Positions 17,414 to 26,182 of a stretch of 64,000 nt of DNA are shown here, one piece after another (within the stretch, counting starts at the first letter, position 1; every line of letters begins with the position of its first letter). Source of the DNA: Botrimarina mediterranea (lineage in GTDB: Bacteria > Planctomycetota > Planctomycetia > Pirellulales > Lacipirellulaceae). The stretch is from positions 1,769,363 to 1,833,362 of the forward strand of contig NZ_CP036349.1 of NCBI RefSeq assembly GCF_007753265.1. The letters are read 5' to 3'. The notes beneath the pieces are model-generated. The model saw only the letters and a list, made by a program, of their open reading frames with translations. It did not search any database and was not told the DNA's origin. Position numbers and translations under genes: made by a program.

Positions 17414-19063
17414 TTAAGCCTTTTCGCCCAACAGCCAGACGATCCCGACCAGCGCCGCGGACTGTAACGCCAGCAAAACCCAGACATTGACGCCGAGCGC
17501 CAGTGGTAGGGTCCCCAGCAGCACGACGACCGCAGCAACGGTCATCGCGTAGGGCAGTTGTGTGCGGACGTGGGCGATGTGGTCGCAGCGGCTGGCGATC
17601 GAGGAGAGGATCGTTGTGTCGGAGATCGGTGAGCAGTGGTCGCCGAAGATGGCGCCGGCGAGAACGCTGCCGAGCGACGCCAAGAACAACGCCGTTGTTG
17701 TGGGATCACCCGGCGCGCCGTCGCCTGCGGCGGCGAAGGCGATCGGCACCACCATCGGCACCACGAGGCCCATCGTGCCAAAGCTCGTTCCCGTGCAGAA
17801 GGCGACGACCGCTGAGATCAGGAACACACCGGTTGGCAGCAGTGCCTTGAGCGTTGCCGTGGGGGCGGCGCCCTCGGTCCCGAGGAGCTGTTGGGTGAGG
17901 TACTCGCCCGTATAGAGCCGCGTTGCGGCAAACTCGTAGGGAGTGGTGGTTGGCGCGCCATCCACGTCGCGGTTACCGGTCATGCGGGACATGGCGCCGG
18001 CCAGCCAGAGGATCGCCACCGCGGGGAGGACCGTGAGCACGCCCCGCACCAGGGCCTGCGAAATCTCCGGCGGCGGCAGCAACTGCTTCCAGCGGACCAT
18101 CAGAATTGCCGCGGCCAGCCCCGCCAGGCCGCCGTACATCAGAGCGAGGCCCGAGTCGGCGGCGCCGAACACGTTGCGGAACTTCTCGAGGGCCGGAGCG
18201 GCCGGGTCGTACTTTTCGCCGAGGTTCGCGACGCCCGTCGCCCACAGCAGGCACAGCACGACCAGCAGCGTCAGCCCCAGCGGCAGAACGGCGTTGGACC
18301 AGTGTGACGGCTGGGGGGCGCCGGCGAGGTCGCTGTCTTCGACGAGGTCCTCCTCGGCCCGGTCTTTGGCGGCGCGCTCGGCGGCGAGCATCGGGCCGAA
18401 GTCCCGTCCCAGAATGGCGATCAGCGGCACGAACACCAGGGCTTGGATCACATAGAACCGGTACGGCAGGCACGCCACGAAGAGCGAGAACGCGCTGACG
18501 TCCTCGGGGACGCCCGTGGTGAGGTTGGCGAGGCCTTCTTCGATATAGGAGAGCTCAACCGCCACCCACGTCGAAACGACCGCCAGGCCCGCCACAGGGG
18601 CCGCTGTGGAGTCGACGACATAGGCAAGCTTCTCCCGCGATATCTTCAGCCGGTCGAACACAGGCCGCAGGGCGCCACCCAGGAGCAGGGTGTTAGCGTA
18701 GTCGTCGAAGAAGACCAAGAGCCCCATGAACCAGCCGGTGACCTGCGCGCTCTTGGGGCCCTTCGCCAGCGGCGTGAGCAGACCCACCAGCCCGAGCATG
18801 CCTCCTGAGGCGTTAATGAGCCCGATCGCCGCCCCCATCGCCATCGTGAAGGTGAACAGCCGTAACTTGCCGGGCTCCACAAACGTCGGCCAGAGGTGCA
18901 CCTCGCCCATGTCGATCACGGCCTGCACCACGTCGCCGCCGGTCGTCAGCAACGCCCCAGCGAAGAGCCCGACAAGGACCGATGGCAGGATCCGCCGGGT
19001 GGCGATCGCCATGACAACGGCGATGACGGGCGGCGCAAGACTGAGGATGCCGTAGGGGTGCAT
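17414..19063 (-). CDS. NhaC-type Na+/H+ antiporter family membrane protein
   Basis: About 549 aa with roughly 12 hydrophobic segments (for example LAPPVIAVVMAIATRRILPS; IGLINASGGMLGLVGLLTPL; FFDDYANTLLLGGALRPVFD). The FxDDYANTLLLG motif and the later GTSFGTMGLVVPMVVPIAFA and GDHCSPISDTTILSSIASRC segments are hallmarks of NhaC-like antiporters (IT superfamily). It should exchange Na+ or a dicarboxylate/amino acid for H+ across the inner membrane; the true substrate cannot be read. ATG at 19063 opens directly on the first membrane helix; upstream in-frame codons lie inside a GATTGCGGATTG repeat. Confidence 0.9.
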   Translation of the reverse strand: MHPYGILSLAPPVIAVVMAIATRRILPSVLVGLFAGALLTTGGDVVQAVIDMGEVHLWPTFVEPGKLRLFTFTMAMGAAIGLINASGGMLGLVGLLTPLAKGPKSAQVTGWFMGLLVFFDDYANTLLLGGALRPVFDRLKISREKLAYVVDSTAAPVAGLAVVSTWVAVELSYIEEGLANLTTGVPEDVSAFSLFVACLPYRFYVIQALVFVPLIAILGRDFGPMLAAERAAKDRAEEDLVEDSDLAGAPQPSHWSNAVLPLGLTLLVVLCLLWATGVANLGEKYDPAAPALEKFRNVFGAADSGLALMYGGLAGLAAAILMVRWKQLLPPPEISQALVRGVLTVLPAVAILWLAGAMSRMTGNRDVDGAPTTTPYEFAATRLYTGEYLTQQLLGTEGAAPTATLKALLPTGVFLISAVVAFCTGTSFGTMGLVVPMVVPIAFAAAGDGAPGDPTTTALFLASLGSVLAGAIFGDHCSPISDTTILSSIASRCDHIAHVRTQLPYAMTVAAVVVLLGTLPLALGVNVWVLLALQSAALVGIVWLLGEKA

Positions 19064-19065
19064 TC

Positions 19066-19145
19066 GATTGCGGATTGGGGATTGCGGATTGCAGATTGGC
19101 CTTGATAGCACCCAATCCGCAATCCGAAATCCCCAATCCGCAATC
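19066..19145. repeat. GATTGCGGATTG-type palindromic repeat
   Basis: Left arm GATTGCGGATTGGGGATTGC plus GGATTGCAGATTGG; right arm CCAATCCGCAATCCGAAATC plus CCCAATCCGCAATC. The arms are built from tandem GATTGCG units and pair over about 34 bp around GCCTTGATAGCA. It fills the whole gap between the antiporter start and the deacetylase stop. Confidence 0.9.
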
Positions 19146-19154
19146 AAAAATCAC

Positions 19155-19880
19155 TCAGATACGCAGGCTCTGCATGAGGTCCGTCACGCCGATCGCCCTC
19201 GGGCTTGCCAGCCGCTCGCCGGCGGCGAAGCCGGCCGCGTTGCCGATTGAGACGTTCATCGCCCGGACGCGTTCGAAGATGTCCCCCTTTTCGGGCGGGA
19301 ATTGCGTCTCGTACGCCTTGATCGCCGCCAGCTTCTTTTCCAGCACCGTACCGATGTCCGTGACGAAGTCATTTGCGGTTGGCGGTGGTTGGAGCGTGTA
19401 GAAGGTCAACGCGTAGTAGACCTGCGCCTTGATGGTGTGCGGCGGGAGGCCGTCGAAGTGGTCGTCCCATTTGGTGAGCCGCGAGTAAAAGACCGCCGCG
19501 TCGGTGATCTGCATCGCCTGCCAGTGGTCGGGCGACGCCATCGGCGTGCGATCCCCCAGGCCCATCACCAGCTTCGGCCGCCACTTCCGGAAGATCTTCG
19601 CCAGGGCGACGCGCTCGTCAAAACCGTCGAACAGCCGGCGGTTGGTGAGCGGCAGCGTCACACGCTCGTGGACCCCCAAAATCTCCGCCGCCTTCCGTGC
19701 TTCGGCGAGCCGCACCTCCGGTCCCGGCGAAACGGGCGTCGGCTCGCCGTCCGTTAGATCGACGATTCCCACCCGGTACCCCTGCTCCACGAGCTTGGCG
19801 AGCGTCCCCCCACAACCGATCTCGACATCATCCGGGTGAGCGCCAACGGCGACGACATCGAAGGGGTCCGTGTCAGGCAT
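19155..19880 (-). CDS. PIG-L/LmbE-family N-acetyl deacetylase (BshB1-like)
   Basis: About 241 aa. Zn-dependent deacetylase fold with the AHPDD motif ([18 protein letters not shown]), [13 protein letters not shown] and the later conserved [14 protein letters not shown] His. The length and the N-terminal [21 protein letters not shown] part resemble BshB1, which deacetylates GlcNAc-malate in bacillithiol synthesis. Other PIG-L enzymes act on different N-acetyl-sugars, so the substrate is uncertain. No bshA or bshC is in the window. ATG at 19880 has the weak upstream site GAGA. It lies on the same strand as the antiporter gene, separated by a repeat. Confidence 0.85.
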   Translation of the reverse strand: MPDTDPFDVVAVGAHPDDVEIGCGGTLAKLVEQGYRVGIVDLTDGEPTPVSPGPEVRLAEARKAAEILGVHERVTLPLTNRRLFDGFDERVALAKIFRKWRPKLVMGLGDRTPMASPDHWQAMQITDAAVFYSRLTKWDDHFDGLPPHTIKAQVYYALTFYTLQPPPTANDFVTDIGTVLEKKLAAIKAYETQFPPEKGDIFERVRAMNVSIGNAAGFAAGERLASPRAIGVTDLMQSLRI

Positions 19881-20263
19881 GGTCTCTCAGGGAAGGGGAC
19901 AAGGGGATGGCGGGACGGTACAGGGGCGACGGACTTGCTGCGGGCTGCCGGGGGCGGCTGCGGGCCATCGGAGGGGAGAATTGATGTCGCCTCTGTGGGG
20001 TGGGCCGGGCGGCAAAGTGGGTTGGGCTGAAAAATAATCTATCATCGTTCTCGAATGTCGTTTGGCGGAGGCCGCTCACCTCGCAGGCCCGCCATCCCCA
20101 TTATCCCCCCAGAAGCCGTGTAATTCTCGCTCGGCGCCTCGGAACAAAATCCGCGGTCCGCCACAGAAGCCGCCATCCCCCATCTCCTTCTCCTTCTAGA
20201 CCCGCCACTTGGTGGTTAAGATACTGGGCTTGCTCCCCCAGCCGTTTCCTGAGGACCCATTCG
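19881..20263. other. gene-free intergenic region
   Basis: A 383-bp gap between the divergent deacetylase and acidic-protein genes. It must hold both promoters. No tRNA, hairpin or convincing ORF was seen; the open frames across it are short and lack conserved motifs. Confidence 0.5.
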
Positions 20264-20530
20264 ATGCCCGCTTCTTCCGACCCGTTCGACGACTTCGAAG
20301 ACGACGACTTCGACGACGAGTTCGACGACGATTTCGAGGAGGAGTGGGACGACGAGCCCGAGGACGATGGCTTCGGCCAGGAGTTCCAGGACACCGAGGA
20401 AGAGAAGTTCGATGTCAACGCCGTTGACGAAGACGACGACCTCGACAAAGACATCCCGATCATCGCCGACGAAGAAGAAGAGTCCGACGATGGCGACTCG
20501 TTCTCGGACGACGAGGATTTTGATGAGTAG
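20264..20530 (+). CDS. very acidic 88-aa protein, function unknown
   Basis: About 88 aa. ATG at 20264 has GAGGA about 8 nt upstream. More than half of the residues are Asp or Glu, in runs interrupted by Phe and Trp (DPFDDFEDDDFDDEFDDDFE; EEWDDEPEDDGFGQEF). The pattern of regularly spaced Phe within acidic runs is not random repeat translation. No fold or motif is known to me. Possibilities are a DNA- or RNA-mimic, a cation buffer, or a binding partner for a basic protein. It precedes ileS, separated by a large palindrome, so co-transcription is possible. Confidence 0.7.
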   Translation: MPASSDPFDDFEDDDFDDEFDDDFEEEWDDEPEDDGFGQEFQDTEEEKFDVNAVDEDDDLDKDIPIIADEEEESDDGDSFSDDEDFDE

Positions 20531-20556
20531 CCGGTCGGAAGAGGCTAGAAGCTAGA

Positions 20557-20758
20557 CGAGCCACGGAGGGGCGGCAGCGCGTAGCCAGGGGCGCGAGCCC
20601 CTGAATCCCTGGACAACGCAATTCACGAAGCCCCGGAGGGGCGACAGCAGCTCGGCGATAGTCGAGTGCTGCCGCCCCTGCCGGGGCTTTGATTTTTCTT
20701 GCGGCACGCCTTCCAGGGGCTCGCGCCCCTGGCTACGCGCTATCGCCCCTCCGGGGCT
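20557..20758. repeat. large nested palindrome (GGCGCGAGCCCCTG / CCCCGGAGGGG arms)
   Basis: Outer arm AGCCACGGAGGGGCGGCAGC plus GCGTAGCCAGGGGCGCGAGC plus CCCTG (20559-20604) pairs with CAGGGGCTCGCGCCCCTGGC through TACGCGCTATCGCCCCTCCGGGGCT (to 20758). Inside it, a second pair GAAGCCCCGGAGGGGCGACA (from 20626) and GCTGCCGCCCCTGCCGGGGC (to 20690) forms its own hairpin. The element could fold into a 200-nt cruciform. Confidence 0.9.
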
Positions 20759-20918
20759 GTCCCTAGCCTCTACCCAGCTGACAACTGACAGCTGACCACC
20801 GGCCCCTCCGGGGCCCTGGTGGCCTTCGCGTCGGGCCCCCTGCCGGGCACAATGGGGCGTTTCCCCTCAAACTCCGCAGCCGACGGCCGAAAGCCGATAG
20901 CCGACAGCCCCGCCCCCT

Positions 20919-23900
20919 ATGTTCTCCCCCCTCGAAGGCCAGGTCAGCTTCCCGAAGCTCGAAGAAGAGATCGTCCGCTTCTGGCGTGAGGAGCGGGTCT
21001 ACCAGCAGTCGCTCGATCGCCGCGAAGGGGCGCCGCCGTTCGTCTTCTACGAGGGCCCGCCGACCGCCAACGGCATGCCCCACCCGGGCCACTGCCTGAC
21101 GCGGACCATCAAGGACGTGTTTCCCCGCTACAAGACGATGCGAGGCTTTCGATGTGAAAGGAAGGCGGGCTGGGACACGCACGGCCTCCCCGTCGAGGTC
21201 GAGGTCTGCAAAGAGCTGACCAAGGAGCTCGGCCGGCCGGTCCACTCGAAGGAAGACATCGAGACCTACGGCGTCGAGCCCTTCATCCAGCGCTGCCAGC
21301 GGAGCGTCTGGCGCTACATGCAGGAGTGGGAACGGCTCACCGAGCGGCTCGGCTTCTGGGTCAACCTCGACGAGGCCTACGTCACCTACCACCAGTCGTA
21401 CGTCGAAAGCGTGTGGTGGAGCCTCAAGGAGCTCTTCAACAAGGACCTGCTGTACCAGGGCCACAAGATCGTCTGGTGGTGGGCCCAGGGCGGCACGGCC
21501 CTCTCGGCGGGCGAAGTAGGGCAGGGTTATCGAGAAGTCGCGGATCCGAGCGTCTTTGTAGAATTCATCCTGCTTGATGATGCGGGAAAACGGACCGACA
21601 CGTCTTTCTTGGTGTGGACGACAACGCCTTGGACTCTTCCCAGCAATCAGTTTGCCGCTATAAATCCAAACATTGAATACTCTTTTGTTTGCGAGGCTCA
21701 AAACGGAATCTGCTCGGAGCAGTACATCGTTGCATCTGATTTATTAGAAGCGCTCAGCGCGAAGAAGAAGCAGGAATACGTTGTTGCCAAGACTTGCAAA
21801 GGGTCGGAGCTTGTAGGGCTGCGATACGAGCCGCCTTACGATTGCTACTCTAAGAAAGGTTCATTAAACGCATGGCGCATCCTCTCCGCTGACTTTGTGA
21901 CTACGGATAGCGGCACCGGTATCGTTCATATCGCCCCGGCTTTTGGCGAGGACGACTACAACGTCCTGCAACGTGAGCGCGAATCGCTCGGCGACAAAGC
22001 CCCGCCACTCATCAATTGCGTCGGCCCCGACGGCAAGTTCACCGACGAAGCCCCTGAGTTCGTACGTGGCCGATGGGTAAAGGACTGCGATAAGGACATC
22101 GCGCGCAACTTGAAAGAGCGCGGACTGCTGTTTCATCAAGAGCAGTATCTGCACGACTACCCGTTCTGCTGGCGGGCGGAAGAGGACCCGTTGATCCAGT
22201 ACCCGCGTGAGAGCTGGTTCATCAAGACCACGGCGTTCAAGGACGCCATGCTCGAGAACAACGGGGCGATCAACTGGCTCCCCGAGCACATCAAGGGGGG
22301 CCGGATGGGCAAGTTCCTCGAGTCGAACGTCGACTGGGCCCTGAGCCGCGAACGCTACTGGGGCACTCCATTGCCGATTTGGGAGTGCGCAGTGTGCAGT
22401 CGGCAGTGGGCAGTGGGCGGTTGCGACGAGCTGCTCGCGCAGCCCGGCGTTACGGGCGTCGAGGTGTGGGAGAAGGCGAAGCAGGCCGACCCCACGCTGC
22501 CAGACGACCTACGCGTCCACAAACCCTACATCGACGCCATCGAGTTCGACTGCGGCTGCCAGAAGGGCGCGCGAATGCAACGCGTCCCCGAGGTAATCGA
22601 CTGCTGGTACGACAGCGGCGCGATGCCCTTCGCGCAATGGGGATACAAGGGAGAGGGGCTAGGGACGGGGGACGAGGGACGAGAGAACGCCGCTGCTGCG
22701 CAGCAGTTTCACAGCCAATTCCCCGCCGACTTCATCAGCGAAGCCCTCGACCAAACTCGCGGCTGGTTCTACAGCCAACTAGCGATCTCGACGATGCTTT
22801 GGAGTGGGCAGTCGGCAGTCGGCAGTGGGCAGAAATCCCTAGCCTCTAGCCTCCAGCCTCTAGCCTCTTACCCCCATCCTTTCAAAAACTGCATCGTCCT
22901 CGGCCTCATGCTCGGCGAGGACGGGCAGAAGATGTCCAAGAGCAAACGCAACTACCGCGACCCGTCGGAGATCTTCGACCTCTACGGCGCCGATGCTTTG
23001 AGGTGGTACCTGCTCACCAACCAGCCGCCCTGGTCGTCGATCCGCTACAGCGAGCAAGCGATCAAGGACTCGATCCCCGAGTTCCTCCTGCGGCTGTGGA
23101 ACTGCTACAGCTTCTTTGTGATCTATGCGAATATTGATGGCTTCGATCCAGCGGTGGAACTGAAAGAAGGCGAAGCCGCAATAAAATCCCCCTCCCCCCT
23201 GGGGGGAGGGGCTAGGGGAGGGGGTACGGCGTCCAGTGGAGGGAACTCCGCAGATACGAAGCCGGTCAGAAGCGCAGAGCGTCATGTAGCTGGAGACGTA
23301 AAACCCTCCCCTAACCCCTCCCTAAAAGGGAGGGGAATGGCTGGCGCCGCTTCCTATCGCCCCGTCGCCGATCGTGACGAACTCGATCGCTGGATCCTCA
23401 GCGAACTGCATGGCGCCATCGCCGACGTCACCGAGCGGATGGACGCTTACGACAACTTCGGCGCCGGCCAAGCGATCACCGAGTTTGTGGACGGCCTCTC
23501 GAACTGGTATGTGCGGCGTTGCCGGGATCGGTTCTGGGCGAAGGACAAGCGTTCAGCCGACAAGCTCGACGCTTACTGGACGCTCTACGAGTGCCTTGTG
23601 GAGACCGCGAAGCTGATCGCGCCGTTCACGCCATTCATCGCCGAGGCGATGTGGCGGAACCTTGCCGGTGTCTTCGGCGATCAGGCTGCGGCCAGCGTGC
23701 ACCTCTGCGACTACCCCGAGTGCGATGCGTCGCTCGTCAACGCCGAATTGTCCGAGCGGATGGGCCTCGTGCGGCTGATCGCGTCGCTCGGTCTGCGGGC
23801 CCGGCAAGAGGCGTCCCTCAAGGTCCGGCAGCCGCTCGCCAAGGTCGAGGTGATCCTCGCTGACAACAAGCACCAGGCGTGGCTCGAAGCGCACGCCGAG

Positions 23901-24497
23901 GTGATCGCGGGCGAGCTGAACGTGAAGGCGGTCGAGTTCTCCGACGCGCCCGAGAAGTACGTCGATCACGAGGTGCTGCCCAACTTCAAACTGCTCGGCA
24001 AGAAGCTCGGCAAGCTGATGCCGCTGGTGAAACAAGAGCTGAGCAAGCAGAGCGGCTCCGAACTCCTAGCGAACCTCCGCGACAACGGCCTCATCGACCT
24101 CACCGTCCAGGGTCAAGCCGTGCAGCTGACGCCCGAAGAGGTGGAAGTCCGCATCACCGCCAAACCCGGCTGGGCCGCAGCAAACGACCGCGGCGTCGTC
24201 GTGGTGCTCGCGACGGAGTTGACTAATGAGCTAATTCAAGAAGGTATGGCTCGAGATCTGATCCGTGTAATTCAAGACCGTAGAAAGGAGTTGGGTTGTG
24301 AATTCACCGACCGAATCCACCTCCAATTGAGCACGGAATCAGAATTGTTAGAGAGAGCTTTCCAACGATTCGGAGTTCACATTGCCGCTGAGACTCTTGC
24401 GACAATGAATGATCCGGTGAAGTTAGATGATTCAGATGCTGTAGATGTCACAATCGCTGATGCAACAGCAAAGCTCTACATTCGTATTAAGAAATAG
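20919..24497 (+). CDS. ileS: isoleucyl-tRNA synthetase with in-frame repeat insertions
   Basis: About 1192 aa; charges tRNA-Ile. Class I signatures: HIGH variant HPGH in [15 protein letters not shown] (about residues 51-65) and KMSKS in [14 protein letters not shown] (about 672). Details such as [15 protein letters not shown] and the [20 protein letters not shown] region fit the eukaryote-like type (IleS2). Four tracts of intergenic-type repeat are translated within it (22384-22420, 22649-22686, 22801-22872, 23185-23338) without breaking the frame; the last adds about 50 residues before [16 protein letters not shown]. Two stretches (about 21540-21930, editing domain; 24225-24497, C-terminus) are much AT-richer than the rest, suggesting a mosaic gene. 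ATG at 20919 fits the family. All catalytic motifs are intact, so it is probably functional. Confidence 0.96.
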   Translation: MFSPLEGQVSFPKLEEEIVRFWREERVYQQSLDRREGAPPFVFYEGPPTANGMPHPGHCLTRTIKDVFPRYKTMRGFRCERKAGWDTHGLPVEVEVCKELTKELGRPVHSKEDIETYGVEPFIQRCQRSVWRYMQEWERLTERLGFWVNLDEAYVTYHQSYVESVWWSLKELFNKDLLYQGHKIVWWWAQGGTALSAGEVGQGYREVADPSVFVEFILLDDAGKRTDTSFLVWTTTPWTLPSNQFAAINPNIEYSFVCEAQNGICSEQYIVASDLLEALSAKKKQEYVVAKTCKGSELVGLRYEPPYDCYSKKGSLNAWRILSADFVTTDSGTGIVHIAPAFGEDDYNVLQRERESLGDKAPPLINCVGPDGKFTDEAPEFVRGRWVKDCDKDIARNLKERGLLFHQEQYLHDYPFCWRAEEDPLIQYPRESWFIKTTAFKDAMLENNGAINWLPEHIKGGRMGKFLESNVDWALSRERYWGTPLPIWECAVCSRQWAVGGCDELLAQPGVTGVEVWEKAKQADPTLPDDLRVHKPYIDAIEFDCGCQKGARMQRVPEVIDCWYDSGAMPFAQWGYKGEGLGTGDEGRENAAAAQQFHSQFPADFISEALDQTRGWFYSQLAISTMLWSGQSAVGSGQKSLASSLQPLASYPHPFKNCIVLGLMLGEDGQKMSKSKRNYRDPSEIFDLYGADALRWYLLTNQPPWSSIRYSEQAIKDSIPEFLLRLWNCYSFFVIYANIDGFDPAVELKEGEAAIKSPSPLGGGARGGGTASSGGNSADTKPVRSAERHVAGDVKPSPNPSLKGRGMAGAASYRPVADRDELDRWILSELHGAIADVTERMDAYDNFGAGQAITEFVDGLSNWYVRRCRDRFWAKDKRSADKLDAYWTLYECLVETAKLIAPFTPFIAEAMWRNLAGVFGDQAAASVHLCDYPECDASLVNAELSERMGLVRLIASLGLRARQEASLKVRQPLAKVEVILADNKHQAWLEAHAEVIAGELNVKAVEFSDAPEKYVDHEVLPNFKLLGKKLGKLMPLVKQELSKQSGSELLANLRDNGLIDLTVQGQAVQLTPEEVEVRITAKPGWAAANDRGVVVVLATELTNELIQEGMARDLIRVIQDRRKELGCEFTDRIHLQLSTESELLERAFQRFGVHIAAETLATMNDPVKLDDSDAVDVTIADATAKLYIRIKK
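22384..22420. repeat. GGCAGTGGGCAGTGGGC tract inside ileS (insertion 1)
   Basis: AGTGTGCAGTCGGCAGTGGG plus CAGTGGGCGG is translated as [12 protein letters not shown] between PLPIWE and [10 protein letters not shown]. The same TGGGCAGT unit occurs in gaps at 58756-58800, 62436-62467 and 63536-63567. Confidence 0.8.
22649..22686. repeat. GGGGCTAGGGACGGGGGACGAGG tract inside ileS (insertion 2)
   Basis: GAGAGGGGCTAGGGACGGGG plus GACGAGGGACGAGAG is translated as [12 protein letters not shown] between FAQWGYK and [16 protein letters not shown], a spot where relatives are expected to have no such Gly-rich stretch. It is similar in style to the tract at 1975-2061. Confidence 0.65.
22801..22872. repeat. 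GGGCAGTCGGCAGT / CTAGCCTCTAGCC tract inside ileS (insertion 3)
   Basis: A TGGGCAGTCGGCAGTCGGCA unit is followed by CCCTAGCCTCTAGCCTCCAG plus CCTCTAGCCTC. It is translated as [20 protein letters not shown] between AISTMLW and [17 protein letters not shown]. Both sub-units match intergenic repeats elsewhere in the window. Confidence 0.8.
23185..23338. repeat. palindromic CCCCTCCC/GGGAGGGG element inside ileS (insertion 4)
   Basis: Left arm AATCCCCCTCCCCCCTGGGG plus GGAGGGGCTAGGGGAGGGGG; right arm AAACCCTCCCCTAACCCCTC plus CCTAAAAGGGAGGGG. The 154-bp palindrome is translated without a stop as a Pro/Ser/Gly-rich insert ([13 protein letters not shown] through [13 protein letters not shown]). Confidence 0.85.
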
Positions 24498-24499
24498 TA

Positions 24500-24607
24500 A
24501 CCACGACGGACACGACGAACACGACGAACACGACGGCCTTCTCGACGAGGCAAATCGTGTCCGGTAAGCCCCGGTAGTTGCTCGTCGTGTCCTTCGTGTT
24601 CGTCGTT
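24500..24607. repeat. ACACGACGAACACGACG-type palindromic repeat
   Basis: Left arm CCACGACGGACACGACGAAC plus ACGACGAACACGACGG begins 3 bp after the ileS stop; right arm CTCGTCGTGTCCTTCGTGTT plus CGTCGT ends about 25 bp before purN. The arms are built from CGTGTTCGTCGT units. Confidence 0.85.
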
Positions 24608-24632
24608 GTAAGAGACTTTTCGTGAGAAGACT

Positions 24633-25283
24633 TTGAAGATCGCGGTGCTCATCTCCGGTAGCGGCCGGACGCTGAAGAACTTCATCGAGCTGATCGCCGA
24701 CGATCAGTTGCCGGTTGAGATTGCGCTCGTGATTTCCAGTAGCGCCACGGCGGGCGGGCTGGAGCACGCTGCGGCAGCGGGGTTACCGACTTCGGTCGTC
24801 AATCGCAAGGATTATGCGACGGACGAGTTGTTCGGCGCCGCCGTGTTCTCGCGCTGTCGGACGGCGGGCGTCGAGCTCGTGGTCATGGCGGGGTGGTTGA
24901 AGCTCTGCCCCGTGCCTGAAGACTTTGCGGGCCGTGTTGTGAACATCCACCCGTCGCTGCTGCCGGCGTTCGGCGGGCACGGCATGTACGGCGACCGCGT
25001 CCACGCCGCGGTGATCGAGCGCGGCTGCAAGGTGACGGGCGTCACGGTCCACTTCGTGGATAACGAGTACGACGCCGGCCCGATCATCTGGCAGACCCCG
25101 GTCCCGGTATTCGAAGACGACACGCCACACACGCTCGCCGACCGCGTCTTCGAGGCCGAACTCGAAGCCTACCCGCACGTGCTAAAGATGCTCGCCACGG
25201 GCCGCGTCCGGCTCGAAGAAGGACGTGTACGCACGTCAAGAGCTAAGAGAAGAACCACAGATGAGACGGATATACACGGATAA
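24633..25283 (+). CDS. purN: phosphoribosylglycinamide formyltransferase PurN
   Basis: About 216 aa. PurN transfers a formyl group from 10-formyl-THF to GAR in purine synthesis. Motifs: ISGSGRTLKNFIELI near the N-terminus, VVMAGWLKL, VVNIHPSLLPAFGGHGMYG (catalytic Asn/His and the HPSLLP loop) and GVTVHFVDNEYDAGPIIWQ (catalytic Asp). The start appears to be TTG at 24633 (KIAVLISGSGRT follows at once); no ATG fits. The last about 12 codons (RRTTDETDIHG) and the stop lie inside a palindromic repeat, so the original C-terminus was probably altered by the element. Confidence 0.94.
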   Translation: MKIAVLISGSGRTLKNFIELIADDQLPVEIALVISSSATAGGLEHAAAAGLPTSVVNRKDYATDELFGAAVFSRCRTAGVELVVMAGWLKLCPVPEDFAGRVVNIHPSLLPAFGGHGMYGDRVHAAVIERGCKVTGVTVHFVDNEYDAGPIIWQTPVPVFEDDTPHTLADRVFEAELEAYPHVLKMLATGRVRLEEGRVRTSRAKRRTTDETDIHG

Positions 25284-25319
25284 GAAATCGTATCCGTGTT
25301 ATCCGTGCCATCCGTGGTT
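25254..25319. repeat. ACCACAGATGAGACGGATA-type palindrome shared by purN and mscL ends
   Basis: Left arm ACCACAGATGAGACGGATAT plus ACACGGATA; right arm TATCCGTGTTATCCGTGCCA plus TCCGTGGT, loop about 9 nt. It holds the stop codon of purN (plus strand) and touches the stop codon of mscL (minus strand), so two convergent genes both end in it. As a hairpin between convergent genes it could also act as a terminator. Confidence 0.88.
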
Positions 25320-25740
25320 AAATATTCTGGCGATTCTTGAGCGAGTCGCGGATCTCGCGCAGCAGCAGAATGTCTTCCGGCGGTGCAGGAGGGGCGTCGG
25401 GCGCCGTTTCTTTGGTCTTCGTCAGCGAGTTCATCACCTTGATCGCCAGGAAGATCGCAAAGGCGATGATCGTGAAGTCGATCACGACTTGCAGGAACTC
25501 GCCGTAAGCGAGCGTAGGCGCCTTCCAAACCCCCTCGGGCATGCTGTCCGGGAGCGGGAGCGTGTACTTCCAGTCCTTAACGTCGATGCCGCCGGTCAAG
25601 AAGCCGAGGATCGGCGTAATGATCGCCGAGACGAACGTCGAGACGATCTTGCCGAACGCGGCGCCGATCACGACGCCGACCGCCAAGTCAACGACGCTGC
25701 CGCGCATTGCGAACTCTTTGAACTCTTTAATCAGTCCCAT
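25318..25740 (-). CDS. mscL: large-conductance mechanosensitive channel MscL
   Basis: About 140 aa, normal MscL length. It opens under membrane tension to release solutes during hypo-osmotic shock. Family core: [20 protein letters not shown] plus [20 protein letters not shown] (N-terminal helix and TM1), [19 protein letters not shown] (TM2), and a cytoplasmic helix ending [18 protein letters not shown] at 25740 starts at the conserved [11 protein letters not shown]. It is convergent with purN; the stop lies at the edge of the shared palindrome. Confidence 0.97.
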   Translation of the reverse strand: MGLIKEFKEFAMRGSVVDLAVGVVIGAAFGKIVSTFVSAIITPILGFLTGGIDVKDWKYTLPLPDSMPEGVWKAPTLAYGEFLQVVIDFTIIAFAIFLAIKVMNSLTKTKETAPDAPPAPPEDILLLREIRDSLKNRQNI

Positions 25741-25890
25741 CGCGTTGGTCCTTCGTGGGGCGTGTAGCGGTCTTCAGCGCGGCATGCTAGCGGATTGCGG
25801 CCGATTCGCAAACAGAAAGCTGTTGGCGAAGGCCGCAGGACCTGCTGTGCAAACCTTTCCAATGCGGTGGGCCGCTTATCGTGAGCCTGC

Positions 25891-26103
25891 TTAGCCTTGA
25901 ACCGAGGCGTACCAGAGCAACACACACCCGCCCGACGCACAAAGGAACCCGAAGACGCGATACATTGAGAGAACTGCTTGCGATGGCTCGGCATTGGCGA
26001 ACTTCCAACCCTCTGCCGAACGCCAGGCGATCTTTGGAAAAAGCATCATCGCGAAGCCGAATCCCAAGAGGATAAGAGCCAACAAGACGAGCAGTTCGAT
26101 CAT
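25891..26103 (-). CDS. small two-segment membrane protein
   Basis: About 70 aa. Two hydrophobic helices (LLVLLALILLGFGFAMMLFP and YRVFGFLCASGGCVLLWYAS) flank a polar loop WRSAEGWKFANAEPSQAVLS. The GWKF-xx-AEPS pattern before the second helix resembles small membrane proteins of the DUF6199 type, but this is from memory and not checked. ATG at 26103 has GGCC upstream and no clear ribosome site. It is a stand-alone gene between mscL and the pseudouridine synthase gene. Confidence 0.65.
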   Translation of the reverse strand: MIELLVLLALILLGFGFAMMLFPKIAWRSAEGWKFANAEPSQAVLSMYRVFGFLCASGGCVLLWYASVQG

Positions 26104-26182
26104 TGTGGCCTCCGATGAGTTTGGAAGAATCCTCGAAGGAATACGCTGCCTAGCCGCGTGTGACTCACCGAGTGAGTCGCCA

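Noticed and set aside
20763-21701. 312-aa minus-strand frame opposite ileS
   Set aside because: It is a complementary-strand shadow of the strongly conserved IleRS coding sequence.
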